Below, piece by piece: positions 1 through 9,076 of a DNA stretch of 60,466 nt. The stretch covers positions 1 through 60,466 of the forward strand of contig NZ_CALKZP010000021.1 in NCBI RefSeq assembly GCF_938002845.1, given 5' to 3'. Position 1 is the first letter of the stretch. Every line of letters starts with the position of its first letter. The translations under genes were made by a program, and so were the position numbers. Source of the DNA: an uncultured Campylobacter sp. (lineage in GTDB: Bacteria; Campylobacterota; Campylobacteria; Campylobacterales; Campylobacteraceae). The notes beneath the pieces were generated by a model. The model saw nothing but the letters and a program-made list of their open reading frames with translations. It searched no databases and was not told where the DNA came from.

Positions 1-329
1 CCTGCCTCATAACGACGGCGAAGCTTAGCGAGCTAAAAAATCTCGCTCGCGTGCCCGCTAAATTTAAAAATTTAGTGCGTCGTGCGAGGAAAACGACCTT
101 TTTGTATCCGAACGCCAAAGCCGTACGCGTAGTCAAAGGGTGCGCCCACGAGGAATTTCTGCGCAAATTTGACTGGCTCTACTCCAGTAGCGCAAATTTA
201 AACGGGCAAAACTTCGACGAAGCCTGGGCGAAAGCGGCGGCAGACGAGGTCGTGGATCAAAATTTTAGCCAAAACGCAAGCTCGAAAATATATAAAATTT
301 CAAAAACTAAAATTTTGCGGATTAGATAG
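1..329 (+). CDS. Sua5/YciO/YrdC-like protein, 3' part only
   Basis: This is the C-terminal part of a gene that begins before the window. The frame is open from base 3, so the GTG at 51 is probably internal. The visible end contains a basic stretch followed by TTFLYPNA, an AVRVV segment and a WLYSSSANLNG segment. This is the pattern of the Sua5/YrdC fold, in which an S(S/T)SAN segment closes the nucleotide pocket. The family makes threonylcarbamoyl-AMP for the t6A modification of ANN-decoding tRNAs. The Campylobacter versions I know are short (about 140-150 residues), so this may be a reduced paralogue rather than the main TsaC/Sua5 enzyme. The family is fairly sure, the exact role is not. Confidence 0.6.
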   Translation, partial: CLITTAKLSELKNLARVPAKFKNLVRRARKTTFLYPNAKAVRVVKGCAHEEFLRKFDWLYSSSANLNGQNFDEAWAKAAADEVVDQNFSQNASSKIYKISKTKILRIR

Positions 330-1359
330 AGCTGCCGATTAAAATTTACGCGTGCTAAGAGCGCTCAAAAAAGAGGCGCAGTAGCTTATAAATTTAAGCG
401 ACTTTGTAAATTTAAATGGCTCTATAAATTTCACGAACCGTAAAATTTCGTCATATACAGACCGCTCAAATACCGTCTGGAATTTTAAAAAATCGCGAAA
501 ATATCACGACAGACTCACAGAAAACTTATATAGAAAAACTGTGAATTCCTACTAGCCTTAAGCAGTAGAATTCCTGCCGTTTTCGAAGCCGTAAAATTTC
601 GCTACTGCTAGCTTTGAATGAAATTCTATCGCCAGATACTCTCGATCAAAATTCCAACTCGGGCGAGCTAAGATTATCGCTATAAATTTTTGTATCCTGA
701 GTATTCTTGATTAAAATTTTAGAGATCGGGCATTACCGCTGGTTTTTATCCGAGCCTCTATGCGCCGTTTTGATCGAAGCTCCACCGACGCCGCTTCTGC
801 CTTTGATTAAAATTCTATCTTTAAGAAAAGCTTCTCTGGCGCCGCTAAAATCAAAATTTCGCCGCTGCCTCATAGCCGCCGCTGCCAATACTATCGCCTT
901 CCATCGCCGCTATCGCCACCGCGGCTATTGCGCTCTATCTTCACTGCTTCCGCCGCAGCAAGCGCGCAAAGCCGTCCGCATCGCTCACGCCGCCTAGCCG
1001 CCAAAGCTGCGTATAAAGCGCAAGCGCGATGCCGCCATTGCTGCGCCACACAGCCGATCCTCGATAAAATTTCCGTCGCCCGCCGCGCAACGCATTAAAA
1101 CAAACAGCATATCAAAGTAAACATCGCAAATTTTAAAATTTAAACCACCTCTCGCCGTGCGGCACCGATAAATTCCAACCGATAAACTCCGCTAGCTAGT
1201 CCATCATTTCCGCATAAATCATAAATTTCCATAAATTTAACGCCGCCTTTCTTGCTTTATATTAAAATTTCGCTAAAATTACCGCATTAAATTTGAGGCG
1301 CAAACGGAGCTTAAGTTTAAACCGCTTGCGGGCAAATTAAATCCATTCAAGGAGCTTTT
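330..1359. other. 1.0-kb gene-poor spacer
   Basis: No convincing gene is visible. A 96-codon frame at 707-997 has no ribosome-binding site and no recognisable composition. The stretch is full of AAATTT/AAAATTTTA words. An imperfect inverted repeat lies at 543-553 and 564-573 (GAATTCCTACT against AGTAGAATTC, one bulged base). The right end holds the promoter region of the permease gene. Confidence 0.5.
1274..1279 (+). promoter_or_regulatory. Predicted -10 element of the GntP permease gene
   Basis: TAAAAT sits in an A/T-rich stretch about 80 bases before the start codon. The ribosome-binding site CAAGGAGC lies close before the ATG at 1360. The call rests on a sigma-70-like hexamer alone. Confidence 0.35.
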
Positions 1360-2736
1360 ATGAGCGGTGTTGCGTTAATCATCTGCTTCGCCATAGCGGT
1401 CGTCGTGATGATTTTTTTGATCTCCAAAGCAGGCGTTCACCCATTTTTGGCGCTAATGCTTATCTCCCTGGCGCTCGCGATTGTCGCGGGCATACCGCTA
1501 GCCAAGATCCCTGCGATTATCGGCGACGGATTCAGCGGCACGTTTAAGAGTATCGGTATCGTCATAATCTTCGGCGCGCTCATCGGCACCGTGCTCGAAA
1601 AGACCGGCGCGGCGCTCAAACTCGCCGATATGGTCGTAAACGTAGTCGGGCAGAAGCGCCCCGAGCTTGCGATGCTCATAATGGGCTGGATCGTAGGTAT
1701 CCCCGTATTTTGCGACAGCGGCTTCGTCGTTTTAAACCCAATTCGAGAAGCGATCAGCAAAAAAATCGGCGAAAATCCGGTCGCTCTTGCAGTAGCGCTC
1801 TCCGGCGGACTTTACGCCTCGCATGTATTCATCCCGCCGACTCCTGGACCGATCGCCGCAGCAGGCGCCGTGGGTCTAGGCGGTAATCTGCTGCTCGTAA
1901 TCGCAATGGGCGCGGTAGTATCATTGCCGGTGCTGATCGCTACATACTTTTTTTCCAAAAAAGTCGCCAAGAGTGTGCATATAAGCGAAGCTGAAGCCAA
2001 TGAAGTCATCGCCAAAAGCTACGACGATCTGCTTAAGCAATACGGCAAATTGCCGGGCGGATTTTTAAGCTTAGCCCCTATTTTGGTGCCGATCCTATTT
2101 ATGGCGCTGGGTTCCGTCGCCAAGATCCTAAAAGTAGGCGGGTTTGCGGGTGAAATTTCGCAATTTTTAGGAAATCCTATCATCGCGCTAGCCTTGGGCG
2201 TAGTTTTTGCGGTATTTTTACTCATGCAAACCGGCAAATTAGGTGAATTTAGCGAGATCACCAACGAATCCTTAAAGATAGTAGGCCCGATCCTCTTCAT
2301 CACCGCAGCGGGCGGAGTGCTAGGCAAGGTAATCACCGACGCCGGCTTCGTAACCTACATCAAGGACAATGCGACCGCCATTAAAGCCGCGGGGATTTTC
2401 TTTCCGTTTTTAATCTCGGCTATCCTAAAAAGCGCGCAAGGAAGCTCCACCGTGGCGATCATCACCACCGCTTCGATTATGGGCGCATTTAACGCGGATG
2501 GCTCGCTGATGCAGGTACTGGGCTTCACCTCTGAAATGTCCGGCGCGCTTGTGGTAATGGCGATCGCAGCGGGCGCGATGACAGTTTCGCACGCTAATGA
2601 CAGCTACTTTTGGGTCGTTACAAATTTCAGCAAGATGAATCCGCAGCAAGGCTACCGCACTCAAACAATGCTTACGCTAATTATGGGCATTACGGGCATG
2701 ATCAGCGTGTGGGTTTTGTCGCTGTTTTTGATCTAG
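1360..2736 (+). CDS. GntP-family gluconate/glycerate:H+ symporter
   Basis: This inner-membrane permease of 458 residues has the normal GntP length, with about twelve hydrophobic segments along its whole length. Typical family features are an N-terminal LALAIVAGIPLAKI block, a conserved segment reading GLYASHVFIPPTPGP near residue 160, and SAQGSSTVAIITTA in the C-terminal half. The family imports sugar acids such as gluconate, glycerate or related acids with protons. The next gene on the same strand is a glycerate kinase, which makes glycerate the most likely substrate (inference). The start has a good ribosome-binding site (AAGGAGC). A strong hairpin at 2798-2837 probably ends the transcript, so the kinase may have its own promoter. 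Confidence 0.85.
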   Translation: MSGVALIICFAIAVVVMIFLISKAGVHPFLALMLISLALAIVAGIPLAKIPAIIGDGFSGTFKSIGIVIIFGALIGTVLEKTGAALKLADMVVNVVGQKRPELAMLIMGWIVGIPVFCDSGFVVLNPIREAISKKIGENPVALAVALSGGLYASHVFIPPTPGPIAAAGAVGLGGNLLLVIAMGAVVSLPVLIATYFFSKKVAKSVHISEAEANEVIAKSYDDLLKQYGKLPGGFLSLAPILVPILFMALGSVAKILKVGGFAGEISQFLGNPIIALALGVVFAVFLLMQTGKLGEFSEITNESLKIVGPILFITAAGGVLGKVITDAGFVTYIKDNATAIKAAGIFFPFLISAILKSAQGSSTVAIITTASIMGAFNADGSLMQVLGFTSEMSGALVVMAIAAGAMTVSHANDSYFWVVTNFSKMNPQQGYRTQTMLTLIMGITGMISVWVLSLFLI

Positions 2737-3129
2737 GCTAGCTTATTTAGCCGCTACAGCGCTAAATCAGTGCGGAGCGCTACGGGCATCTACCAGCGGC
2801 TAGCTACATAAAATTCTTTAAATTTACGTAGCTAGCCCGCGTCGCGCAAATGCCTTAGTATTAAAATTTCGCTTAACATAGTTTTAAATTTACACACAAA
2901 GCCTCAAGGAGCGAAATTTTAAAATTCTATCGCTACGGAATTTTAAAATTTAGCCTGAATTCTGTGGCTTACAGAATTCTAAAATTCCACGACATAAAAT
3001 TTTAGAATTTGCCCCACAAATTTGGCGACGAGATTTTAAAATTATACTCTTGCTTCAGTCTTGTCATCGTAAATTTAGCCTATGCGCTGTAAAATTCCAA
3101 AATTTTAAAATACCAGCTAAAGGAAAAAT
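2737..3129. other. Spacer between permease and glycerate kinase
   Basis: No gene is visible. Besides the hairpin at 2798-2837 there is a second perfect inverted repeat, GAATTCTGT (2957-2965) against ACAGAATTC (2971-2979), with a 5-base loop. The rest is dominated by AAATTTTA-type words. Confidence 0.5.
2798..2837 (+). terminator. Hairpin downstream of the permease gene
   Basis: A perfect 10-bp inverted repeat, GGCTAGCTAC (2798-2807) against GTAGCTAGCC (2828-2837), encloses a 20-base A/T-rich loop. It lies about 60 bases after the permease stop. No clear T-run follows, so it may be a transcript-stabilising hairpin rather than an intrinsic terminator. Confidence 0.45.
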
Positions 3130-4266
3130 ATGAAAGTTTTAGTCGCGATCGACTCGTTTAAGGGCTCACTTAGTTCGCTTGAGGCGGGCAACGCCGTAAA
3201 ATCAGGCATCGAAAAGCTAGGCTGCGAGGTGCTCGTCAAACCTATCGCAGATGGCGGCGAAGGAAGCGTTGAAGCCCTTGCCGACGCGCTAAAAGCTAAG
3301 TTCATGGACGTCATCGTAGCAAATCCGTTAGGCGAAAAAACGCCCGCGCGCTACGCCTTAAAAGGCGAGCTAGGCATCTTAGAAATGGCGTCCGCATCGG
3401 GTCTGCCGCTCATCGAAAAATCGCGCCGCAACCCACTAAAAACGAGCACTTATGGCTTTGGCGAGATGATAGCGCATGCGATTGCGCACGGCGCGCGAAA
3501 GTTTATCATCGGCATCGGCGGAAGTGCTACGAATGACGCGGGTATGGGTATGCTGCGCGCGCTCGGCTTTAAATTTAAAGATGCAAATGGCGCAGAGCTT
3601 GCAGGAGCGGGCGAGGATCTGATTAAACTCGCCACGATAGATTGCACTTCGGTGCTGCCGCATCTTAAAGAGTGCGAGTTTCTTATCGCCTGCGACGTGG
3701 ATAATCCGCTCTTTGGCGAAAACGGCGCGGCATATATTTACGCTCCGCAAAAGGGCGCGGATGCGGCGATGGTAAAGCAGCTCGATGCGGGACTTATAAA
3801 TTTTGCAAGCGTCGTAAGCAAACATCTTGGATGCGAGCTTTGGAATAGCCCCGGAGCAGGAGCTGCCGGCGGGCTAGGCTTTGGCTTCGTGAGCTTTCTA
3901 AACGCGACGCTTAAGCCAGGCATCGACATCATCACCGAAGAGATCGGACTAGAGCGCGATATGCAAGGCGCCGAGCTCGTCATCACCGGCGAAGGAAGGC
4001 TTGATTTTCAAAGCTCAATGGGCAAAACCCCTTGCGGTGTTGCGAAGATCGCCGCTTCCTACGGCGTGCCCGTAATCGCGCTAGCAGGCGGTATCTCGCC
4101 CTGTGCCGGAGGCTGTAATGAACGGGGTATAGGCGCATTTTTTTGCATCCTAAACGAACCGATGAGCCTTGAGCGCGCTATGGAGCCCACCGTCGCGACG
4201 CAAAATTTAGCCCGCGTCGCCGAACAAGCAGTGAGATTGTTTCTGCTAGGGCGCAGCGCCAAATAG
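3130..4266 (+). CDS. Glycerate kinase (GarK/GlxK family)
   Basis: This 378-residue protein has the usual length of class-I glycerate kinases, which phosphorylate D-glycerate, normally to 2-phosphoglycerate. It begins with the family signature VAIDSFKGSLSS and continues with IADGGEGSVEAL, GIGGSATNDAGMGML, GAGAAGGLGFG and VITGEGRLDFQS, all characteristic. The ATG follows AAAGGAAAA. Together with the GntP permease upstream it forms a plausible uptake-and-activation module that feeds glycerate into lower glycolysis. That suits a Campylobacter unable to use sugars. The two genes are about 390 bases apart, so co-transcription is uncertain. Confidence 0.92.
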   Translation: MKVLVAIDSFKGSLSSLEAGNAVKSGIEKLGCEVLVKPIADGGEGSVEALADALKAKFMDVIVANPLGEKTPARYALKGELGILEMASASGLPLIEKSRRNPLKTSTYGFGEMIAHAIAHGARKFIIGIGGSATNDAGMGMLRALGFKFKDANGAELAGAGEDLIKLATIDCTSVLPHLKECEFLIACDVDNPLFGENGAAYIYAPQKGADAAMVKQLDAGLINFASVVSKHLGCELWNSPGAGAAGGLGFGFVSFLNATLKPGIDIITEEIGLERDMQGAELVITGEGRLDFQSSMGKTPCGVAKIAASYGVPVIALAGGISPCAGGCNERGIGAFFCILNEPMSLERAMEPTVATQNLARVAEQAVRLFLLGRSAK

Positions 4267-6121
4267 GGATTTTGGACTGAAATTTCAAGACGCGGGCGCT
4301 AAAGCTTGCAGAGAGTGCAGTGTGTATGCGCGGCAGGTGCGGTCGCTAAATAAGGCGGCGACTGCTCGCAACAGACAAAGCACGACAAAGTGCGGCAGGA
4401 GGCGAGCATGGCGAAGAAGCGAAATTTTATACAGGATAGATTTGTGCGCTTTAAAGGCACGGCGTGATCTTGACGCAGATGGGGTGACGCGCAGCTTGCA
4501 AGGCGCAAAAATATACGCGAAGAAGCAGGCGAGAGCCTACAATGATGGACGTTATTCAAGTAGCAGTTGCGGCAAGAGGATATGGGCTATGACGTGCATG
4601 CGCGGCAAGCAGATACTGCACGCAGCTTACGACGGGCGGCAGAATTTCATCCGCCGCAGACCGCGGTAAGTGGATAAATTTTGCATTAAAACGTAGCTTT
4701 GCTGAAATTCTAGCGCGTTTGAAAATACGGAGCAATAGGACAGGAGGTAAGACGGCGAGCGGCTCAGCAGTAACGCAGCGGCGCGAAATTTTACGGCGCA
4801 AAATTTCACTTTACTGCGCGAGCATATACGCTAGGAATGATTTAAAACTCATTTTCTAATCAAGTGGCTCGCATACCCTCGCAATACATACCTCAAGGCG
4901 TGATTAAAACAGACAAAATTTTAAAATTTAACGCCATATTCGCAGCCTATGGAATTTGTAACGTAAATTTAAAAGCAGCGATCCGCTTTATAAAATTCCG
5001 TTTAAATTTTAGCCCGCGATATGTTCATTTTGAGGTAAGAAAGGCTGCTCAATCGCAAAATCGCGCTTCTTGCAAAGATGACGGCGGCGCATTACTTCGC
5101 TCGCTCGCAAAGCCCGCCGCCCTCCGATAACGCTTTGATGAGGAGCGGGCTGCGTCTGCGTAAATTTTGTATTATTAAGATCGCGGATTTGCTTATCACT
5201 AAATTTAGTGCGGATGCGGCCGCCGTATGCCGCTACGACAGGGGCGAGCTTTCGTTAAATTTGCTCCGATCGCGCTGTGTTTTGCGATAAAAATTTATGA
5301 AATTTCATTTGCGGTCGGCGCCAAAAAATTTTATAAAGCTCCATTTTAAAATTTGCGGCACGGGCGCATACCGATCAGGTCCAAGCTAAAATCAAATCTC
5401 AAAATTCTAAGCGACGAATGCAGAAAACCCTCGCGTCTAGCGTATCTGCGACGGCGGTGCGGGCGCGCTAAATTTATCGCTTTTAGGACGCAAAAGACGG
5501 GCAGGCGCGGGCAAAATTTATTGATTTTAGCGTTTAAAGCATCGAATTCGCACGCCTAGGCTAAATTTAAAGCGCGCAACGATTCGGACGCATCCGCGCG
5601 ACTGCGAGCGCTCATAAAATTCGTCCGAAGCAAGGTTGTAAAACCGCGGGCGGGCGCAAAATTTATCGCCGCAAAAATCAAAGCCGCGAAAGCAAAAAGG
5701 CTCCACGAGCGCTCGCTGCCGCACCCGCCCGAGCAAATTAAAATCGCATGATCCGCCAGCGGCATACGTAGAGAGCGCCGCTGCGGGCATTTGCATTTAA
5801 ATCCGGTGCGATCGCAATGCTATCTAAAACCGCGCCTGCTTAAATTCGCGCCGTTTCGGTTCGCTCGCAACCACATCTCGCCGCAGTAGCGTTTTAAATT
5901 TGCGCCGCCGCGATTTGTGCGTATTCAATCGCTACGGCAAGGGTAAAATTTCAAAATCTAGGTCCATACGCACCGATTTGCCCGCCAAAATCGCTCGGAT
6001 CGAATTTATACTACCGCAATCTGCGCAGATTAAAGCGCCGCCGCTTAAAAGCGCAAAATTTACCTCTCAAACGGTGGCGCGAAATTTTATTAAAATTTCA
6101 TCTCTTCATTCGGCGTGCAAT
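4267..6121. other. 1.85-kb stretch without a recognisable gene
   Basis: Several frames of 60-115 codons lie here on both strands (for example around 4322-4669 and 5527-5796). None has a ribosome-binding site together with recognisable protein sequence, and they overlap one another. The stretch mixes G/C-rich segments with AAATTT words, unlike a decayed single gene. I see no tRNA, repeat array or convincing terminator. Confidence 0.45.
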
Positions 6122-6928
6122 TTATAAAATTTCGCCCTCGCCGCGCTCCGAAATCTGCGGCCTAGGCAGCGCCAGGCTCTTTGCGGTTTTGCTAAAAAGT
6201 ATCAGATCCTCGGTGCTTTGCACGCTCCACGGCAGGCGCGAGAGCGCGAATTTGAAAATTTCAAAGCAGGAAACGGCGTCGCTAAATGCGCGGTGGTGGA
6301 CGTTTTGTACGCCTAAAAGCTCTTTTAGCGAGCCGAGCCCGTATCTTTGCGCCTCGATCGTGCGGCGCGCGAGCTCGACGGTACAGAGCCTGCGATTTAA
6401 AAGCATTCCGAAGCCGCATTTTTGCAGGCTAGCGTCGATGAAGCCGTAGTCAAATTTGACGTTGTGCGCCACAAAAACGCTATCTCCTAAAAACAGTCTA
6501 AATCGCTCCAGCACGCTAGCTAGCGGCGGCGCACCCACCAGATCGTCCGCGCGGATACCGGTAAGCTCCGTGATATTTTCGGGCACGACGGGCGCATAAA
6601 CGAAGCTCTCGAAGCGGTCCAGCTCCTGCGTGCCGCGCGTTTTTATCGCGCCGATTTCGATGATCTGGCCGTTTGAGAGCCCGCCGTTCGTCTCAATATC
6701 TACGAAGCAAAAAATTTCATCCGAAATGTCCGTCTCGCGGGTTTTGAGCGTGATTTTGCCGTTGTCGAGTTTTATTATCTCTATGCCCAGCGCTCGCCAC
6801 ATCGAAAGGTCTTTGGGCTCGAAAAGCTCGGTAATTTCGGCAATATCGCTTGCTTTTGAGATAAAATCGTAATAATTTATGCTCTTTTGAGCCAGTAAAT
6901 TTATTAAATTTTCGATCTGGCGTGTCAA
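6122..6928 (-). CDS. dnaQ: DnaQ-like 3'-5' exonuclease (DEDDh)
   Basis: This 268-residue protein has a C-terminal DEDDh exonuclease domain. Exo I is DIETNG with D77 and E79, Exo II is HNVKFDYGF with D160, and Exo III is HHRAFSDA with H212 and D217, so the catalytic set is complete. The first 70 residues are an unrecognised helical extension. It is either the proofreading epsilon subunit of DNA polymerase III or a related repair exonuclease. It follows rpe on the same strand after about 20 bases, the pairing seen in other campylobacters. The start is a TTG preceded by AGGGG. Family assignment is firm; the polymerase-subunit role is inferred. Confidence 0.85.
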   Translation of the reverse strand: MTRQIENLINLLAQKSINYYDFISKASDIAEITELFEPKDLSMWRALGIEIIKLDNGKITLKTRETDISDEIFCFVDIETNGGLSNGQIIEIGAIKTRGTQELDRFESFVYAPVVPENITELTGIRADDLVGAPPLASVLERFRLFLGDSVFVAHNVKFDYGFIDASLQKCGFGMLLNRRLCTVELARRTIEAQRYGLGSLKELLGVQNVHHRAFSDAVSCFEIFKFALSRLPWSVQSTEDLILFSKTAKSLALPRPQISERGEGEIL

Positions 6929-6949
6929 AATTTTACCCCTGTGCCGCGC

Positions 6950-7591
6950 CTAAATTTTAAGCGCACGGATCGCCTCCGCGTAGTCGTTTGAAGAAAATAT
7001 GTAGTTGCCCGCTACTACGACGTCGGCGCCCGCTTCGTCGATATCTGCGATATTCAGCCCGTTTACGCCGCCGTCGACCTCTATGAGGCATTTTGCACCT
7101 TTGCGATCGATCAGCTCGCGCAGCTGCCTAATTTTCTCAAGCGCCGAGGGGATAAATTTCTGCCCTCCAAAGCCAGGATTGACGCTCATTAAAAGCACCA
7201 TATCTACCTCGCCCAAGATAAACTCCAGCACGCTAAGCGGAGTGTGCGGATTTAGCACGACCGCGGGCGAGACGCCGCAGCGGCGTATATGATCTATGAG
7301 GCGCAGAGGGTGCTGCTCCTCCTCGATGTGGAAGCTAAGAAATTTCGGCTTTAGCGGCAAAAAAAGATCGACGAAAAACGGCACGTTTTTAACCATCAGA
7401 TGGATGTCTAAAGGCTTGCTGCTCGCCTTTGCCGCGGCGCTTGCTACGAGCGGTCCGATCGTAAGATTAGGTACGAAATGCCCGTCCATCACATCCACGT
7501 GAATGAGATCGGCGCCCGCTTCGCAGACTGCGCGAATTTCCTCCGCAAGCCTTCCGAAATCCGCCGATAAAATGCTGGGTGCGACATACAT
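6950..7591 (-). CDS. rpe: Ribulose-phosphate 3-epimerase
   Basis: This cytoplasmic enzyme of 213 residues interconverts ribulose 5-phosphate and xylulose 5-phosphate in the pentose phosphate pathway. The TIM-barrel motifs are all present: APSILSADFG at the N-terminus, HVDVMDGHFVPNLTIGP, DIHLMV, MSVNPGFGGQKF and EVDGGVN. The start ATG follows AAAGGAATCTTA. It lies upstream of the exonuclease gene on the same strand and is divergent from rpmB, so the roughly 145-bp gap must hold both promoters. Confidence 0.97.
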   Translation of the reverse strand: MYVAPSILSADFGRLAEEIRAVCEAGADLIHVDVMDGHFVPNLTIGPLVASAAAKASSKPLDIHLMVKNVPFFVDLFLPLKPKFLSFHIEEEQHPLRLIDHIRRCGVSPAVVLNPHTPLSVLEFILGEVDMVLLMSVNPGFGGQKFIPSALEKIRQLRELIDRKGAKCLIEVDGGVNGLNIADIDEAGADVVVAGNYIFSSNDYAEAIRALKI

Positions 7592-7698
7592 TAAGATTCC
7601 TTTAAAATTTCAAGATGCGGAATTTTACTTAGTTTTGTCATAAATTTCGCTAAATTTAAACCGCGGCGGATTTTAAGCATAATTTGAAATTTTTTCGA

Positions 7699-7704
7699 TA
7701 TAAT
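7699..7704 (+). promoter_or_regulatory. Predicted -10 element of rpmB
   Basis: TATAAT lies 32 bases before the rpmB start and is preceded by a T-run (TTTTTTCGA), the pattern typical of Campylobacter vegetative promoters that lack a clear -35 box. Confidence 0.6.
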
Positions 7705-7735
7705 CGTCATTTATTTTAATCATCAAGGATTTATT

Positions 7736-7927
7736 ATGGCAAGAAGATGCGCAATCACCAGCAAAGGTGCGATGGTAGGAAACAACGTCAGCCACGCAAA
7801 TAACAGAACCAAAAAGAAATTCCAGGTCAATCTACGCACCATCCGCGTTCAGCTAGAAGACGGCTCAACCAGACGAATCAAAGTCGCCGCCTCAACTCTA
7901 CGAACTATGAAAAAACAATCAAAATAA
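7736..7927 (+). CDS. rpmB: 50S ribosomal protein L28
   Basis: This is a 63-residue basic protein of the large ribosomal subunit. It begins MARRCAITSKG and has the family motif VSHANNRTKKKF followed by RTIRVQ. The length is normal for epsilonproteobacterial L28. The ATG has AAGGAT in front. The potassium-channel gene starts 18 bases after the stop, so the two are probably transcribed together. Confidence 0.97.
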   Translation: MARRCAITSKGAMVGNNVSHANNRTKKKFQVNLRTIRVQLEDGSTRRIKVAASTLRTMKKQSK

Positions 7928-7945
7928 CCCCTCAAAGAGGAATTT

Positions 7946-9076
7946 ATGTCTGTTTTGGACAAGATCAAGCGATTCCTCGACTGGTCCGGCTCGACTAAGC
8001 CGGACATCAACCTCTACACAGAAATTTACGACCAGCTACGCCCTTTTCGCTTACCGCTGATAACCATCGTGCTAATGATGCTAATCGGCACGCTAGGCTA
8101 TGTTTTTATAGCGGGCTTTTCGCTCGTAGACGCCTTTTATCAAGCAGGCATGACCTTTACGACGGTAGGCTTTACCGAAGTAGCGCCGATATCGCCTGCG
8201 GGTAGAATTTTTACCGTCTTATTCATCCTCATGGGCTTTGGAACCTTTTCGTTTTGCCTAGGCGTCGTCGTCGAGGTCATAAAAAACGGCAAACTTCAAA
8301 ATTTACTTAGGGAGCAACGAATGATCAATAACATCGCAAGGCTCAAAAACCACTACATTATCTGTTACAACAACATCTACTGCGCCGAGCTTGCCAAGCA
8401 GTTTCGCGAAAATCATCTACCTTTTGTCGTGATCGACCCCGATCCCGCTCTAGCCAAAATCGCCGAAGAAAACCGCTATCCATATTTCATCGTAGGCGAA
8501 CCGCATGTAGAAACCACGATGCTAAAAGCGCATCTGTCATCTGCAAAATCCGTCATCACCTTGGCTCCAAATTTAGCCGATAATATCGCGATAATCTCGC
8601 TGGTGCGCCTATACGAAAAGGAGCTTGGTCGCATCACTCCCTACTTCATCATGGCAAATAGCGATGATGACAGCGACACCGAGAGGCTAAAAAAACTCGG
8701 CGCAAATTCTATCGTCTCGCCGTCCAAACTCGCCGCACAAAGGCTCTCTGCGATCAGCGTGCGCCCCGATATGGAAAACATTTTGGAGCGATTTTTGTAT
8801 AAAAAGGACTCTCTCATTGATATCGAAGAGATCACGGTGCCCGATTTTTCGTGGATCCGCTTCAAGCGCCTAAAAGAAACTCGCTTGCGCGATTTTACAA
8901 ACGCCGACGTCGTGGGAATCAAAGAGCCCAACAGCCGCTTTATCCCGATGCCAGATGGCGACTACCTCATCGGTACTGGGGTGAAATTTTTAGTCATCGG
9001 CACGGCAGAGGGCATCCGCAACACTAAAAAACTCATCCGCAGCAAATACAAGCCGCAGGAGATGAGATATGTTTAA
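7946..9076 (+). CDS. Two-TM potassium channel with RCK (TrkA-N/TrkA-C) domains
   Basis: This 376-residue protein has two membrane segments (about residues 35-60 and 85-115) enclosing a pore loop. A Rossmann-type TrkA-N domain (about 125-245, starting HYIICYNNIYCAELAKQ) and a TrkA-C-like domain at the end follow. This is the layout of MthK/Kch-type K+ channels gated by a cytoplasmic ring. The selectivity filter reads TVGFTEV, where most K+ channels have TVGYG or TVGFG, so the last glycine is replaced by threonine. The RCK N-terminus also lacks a textbook GxGxxG nucleotide motif. It overlaps argJ by 8 bases. Confidence 0.8.
   Translation: MSVLDKIKRFLDWSGSTKPDINLYTEIYDQLRPFRLPLITIVLMMLIGTLGYVFIAGFSLVDAFYQAGMTFTTVGFTEVAPISPAGRIFTVLFILMGFGTFSFCLGVVVEVIKNGKLQNLLREQRMINNIARLKNHYIICYNNIYCAELAKQFRENHLPFVVIDPDPALAKIAEENRYPYFIVGEPHVETTMLKAHLSSAKSVITLAPNLADNIAIISLVRLYEKELGRITPYFIMANSDDDSDTERLKKLGANSIVSPSKLAAQRLSAISVRPDMENILERFLYKKDSLIDIEEITVPDFSWIRFKRLKETRLRDFTNADVVGIKEPNSRFIPMPDGDYLIGTGVKFLVIGTAEGIRNTKKLIRSKYKPQEMRYV

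Noticed and set aside
707..997. 96-codon frame in the first spacer
   Set aside because: Its composition is spacer-like, it has no ribosome-binding site and it matches no family I recognise.
4322..4669. 115-codon frame after the glycerate kinase gene
   Set aside because: It overlaps reverse frames of similar quality, is rich in Arg and Cys as random G+C-rich frames are, and has no start signal.
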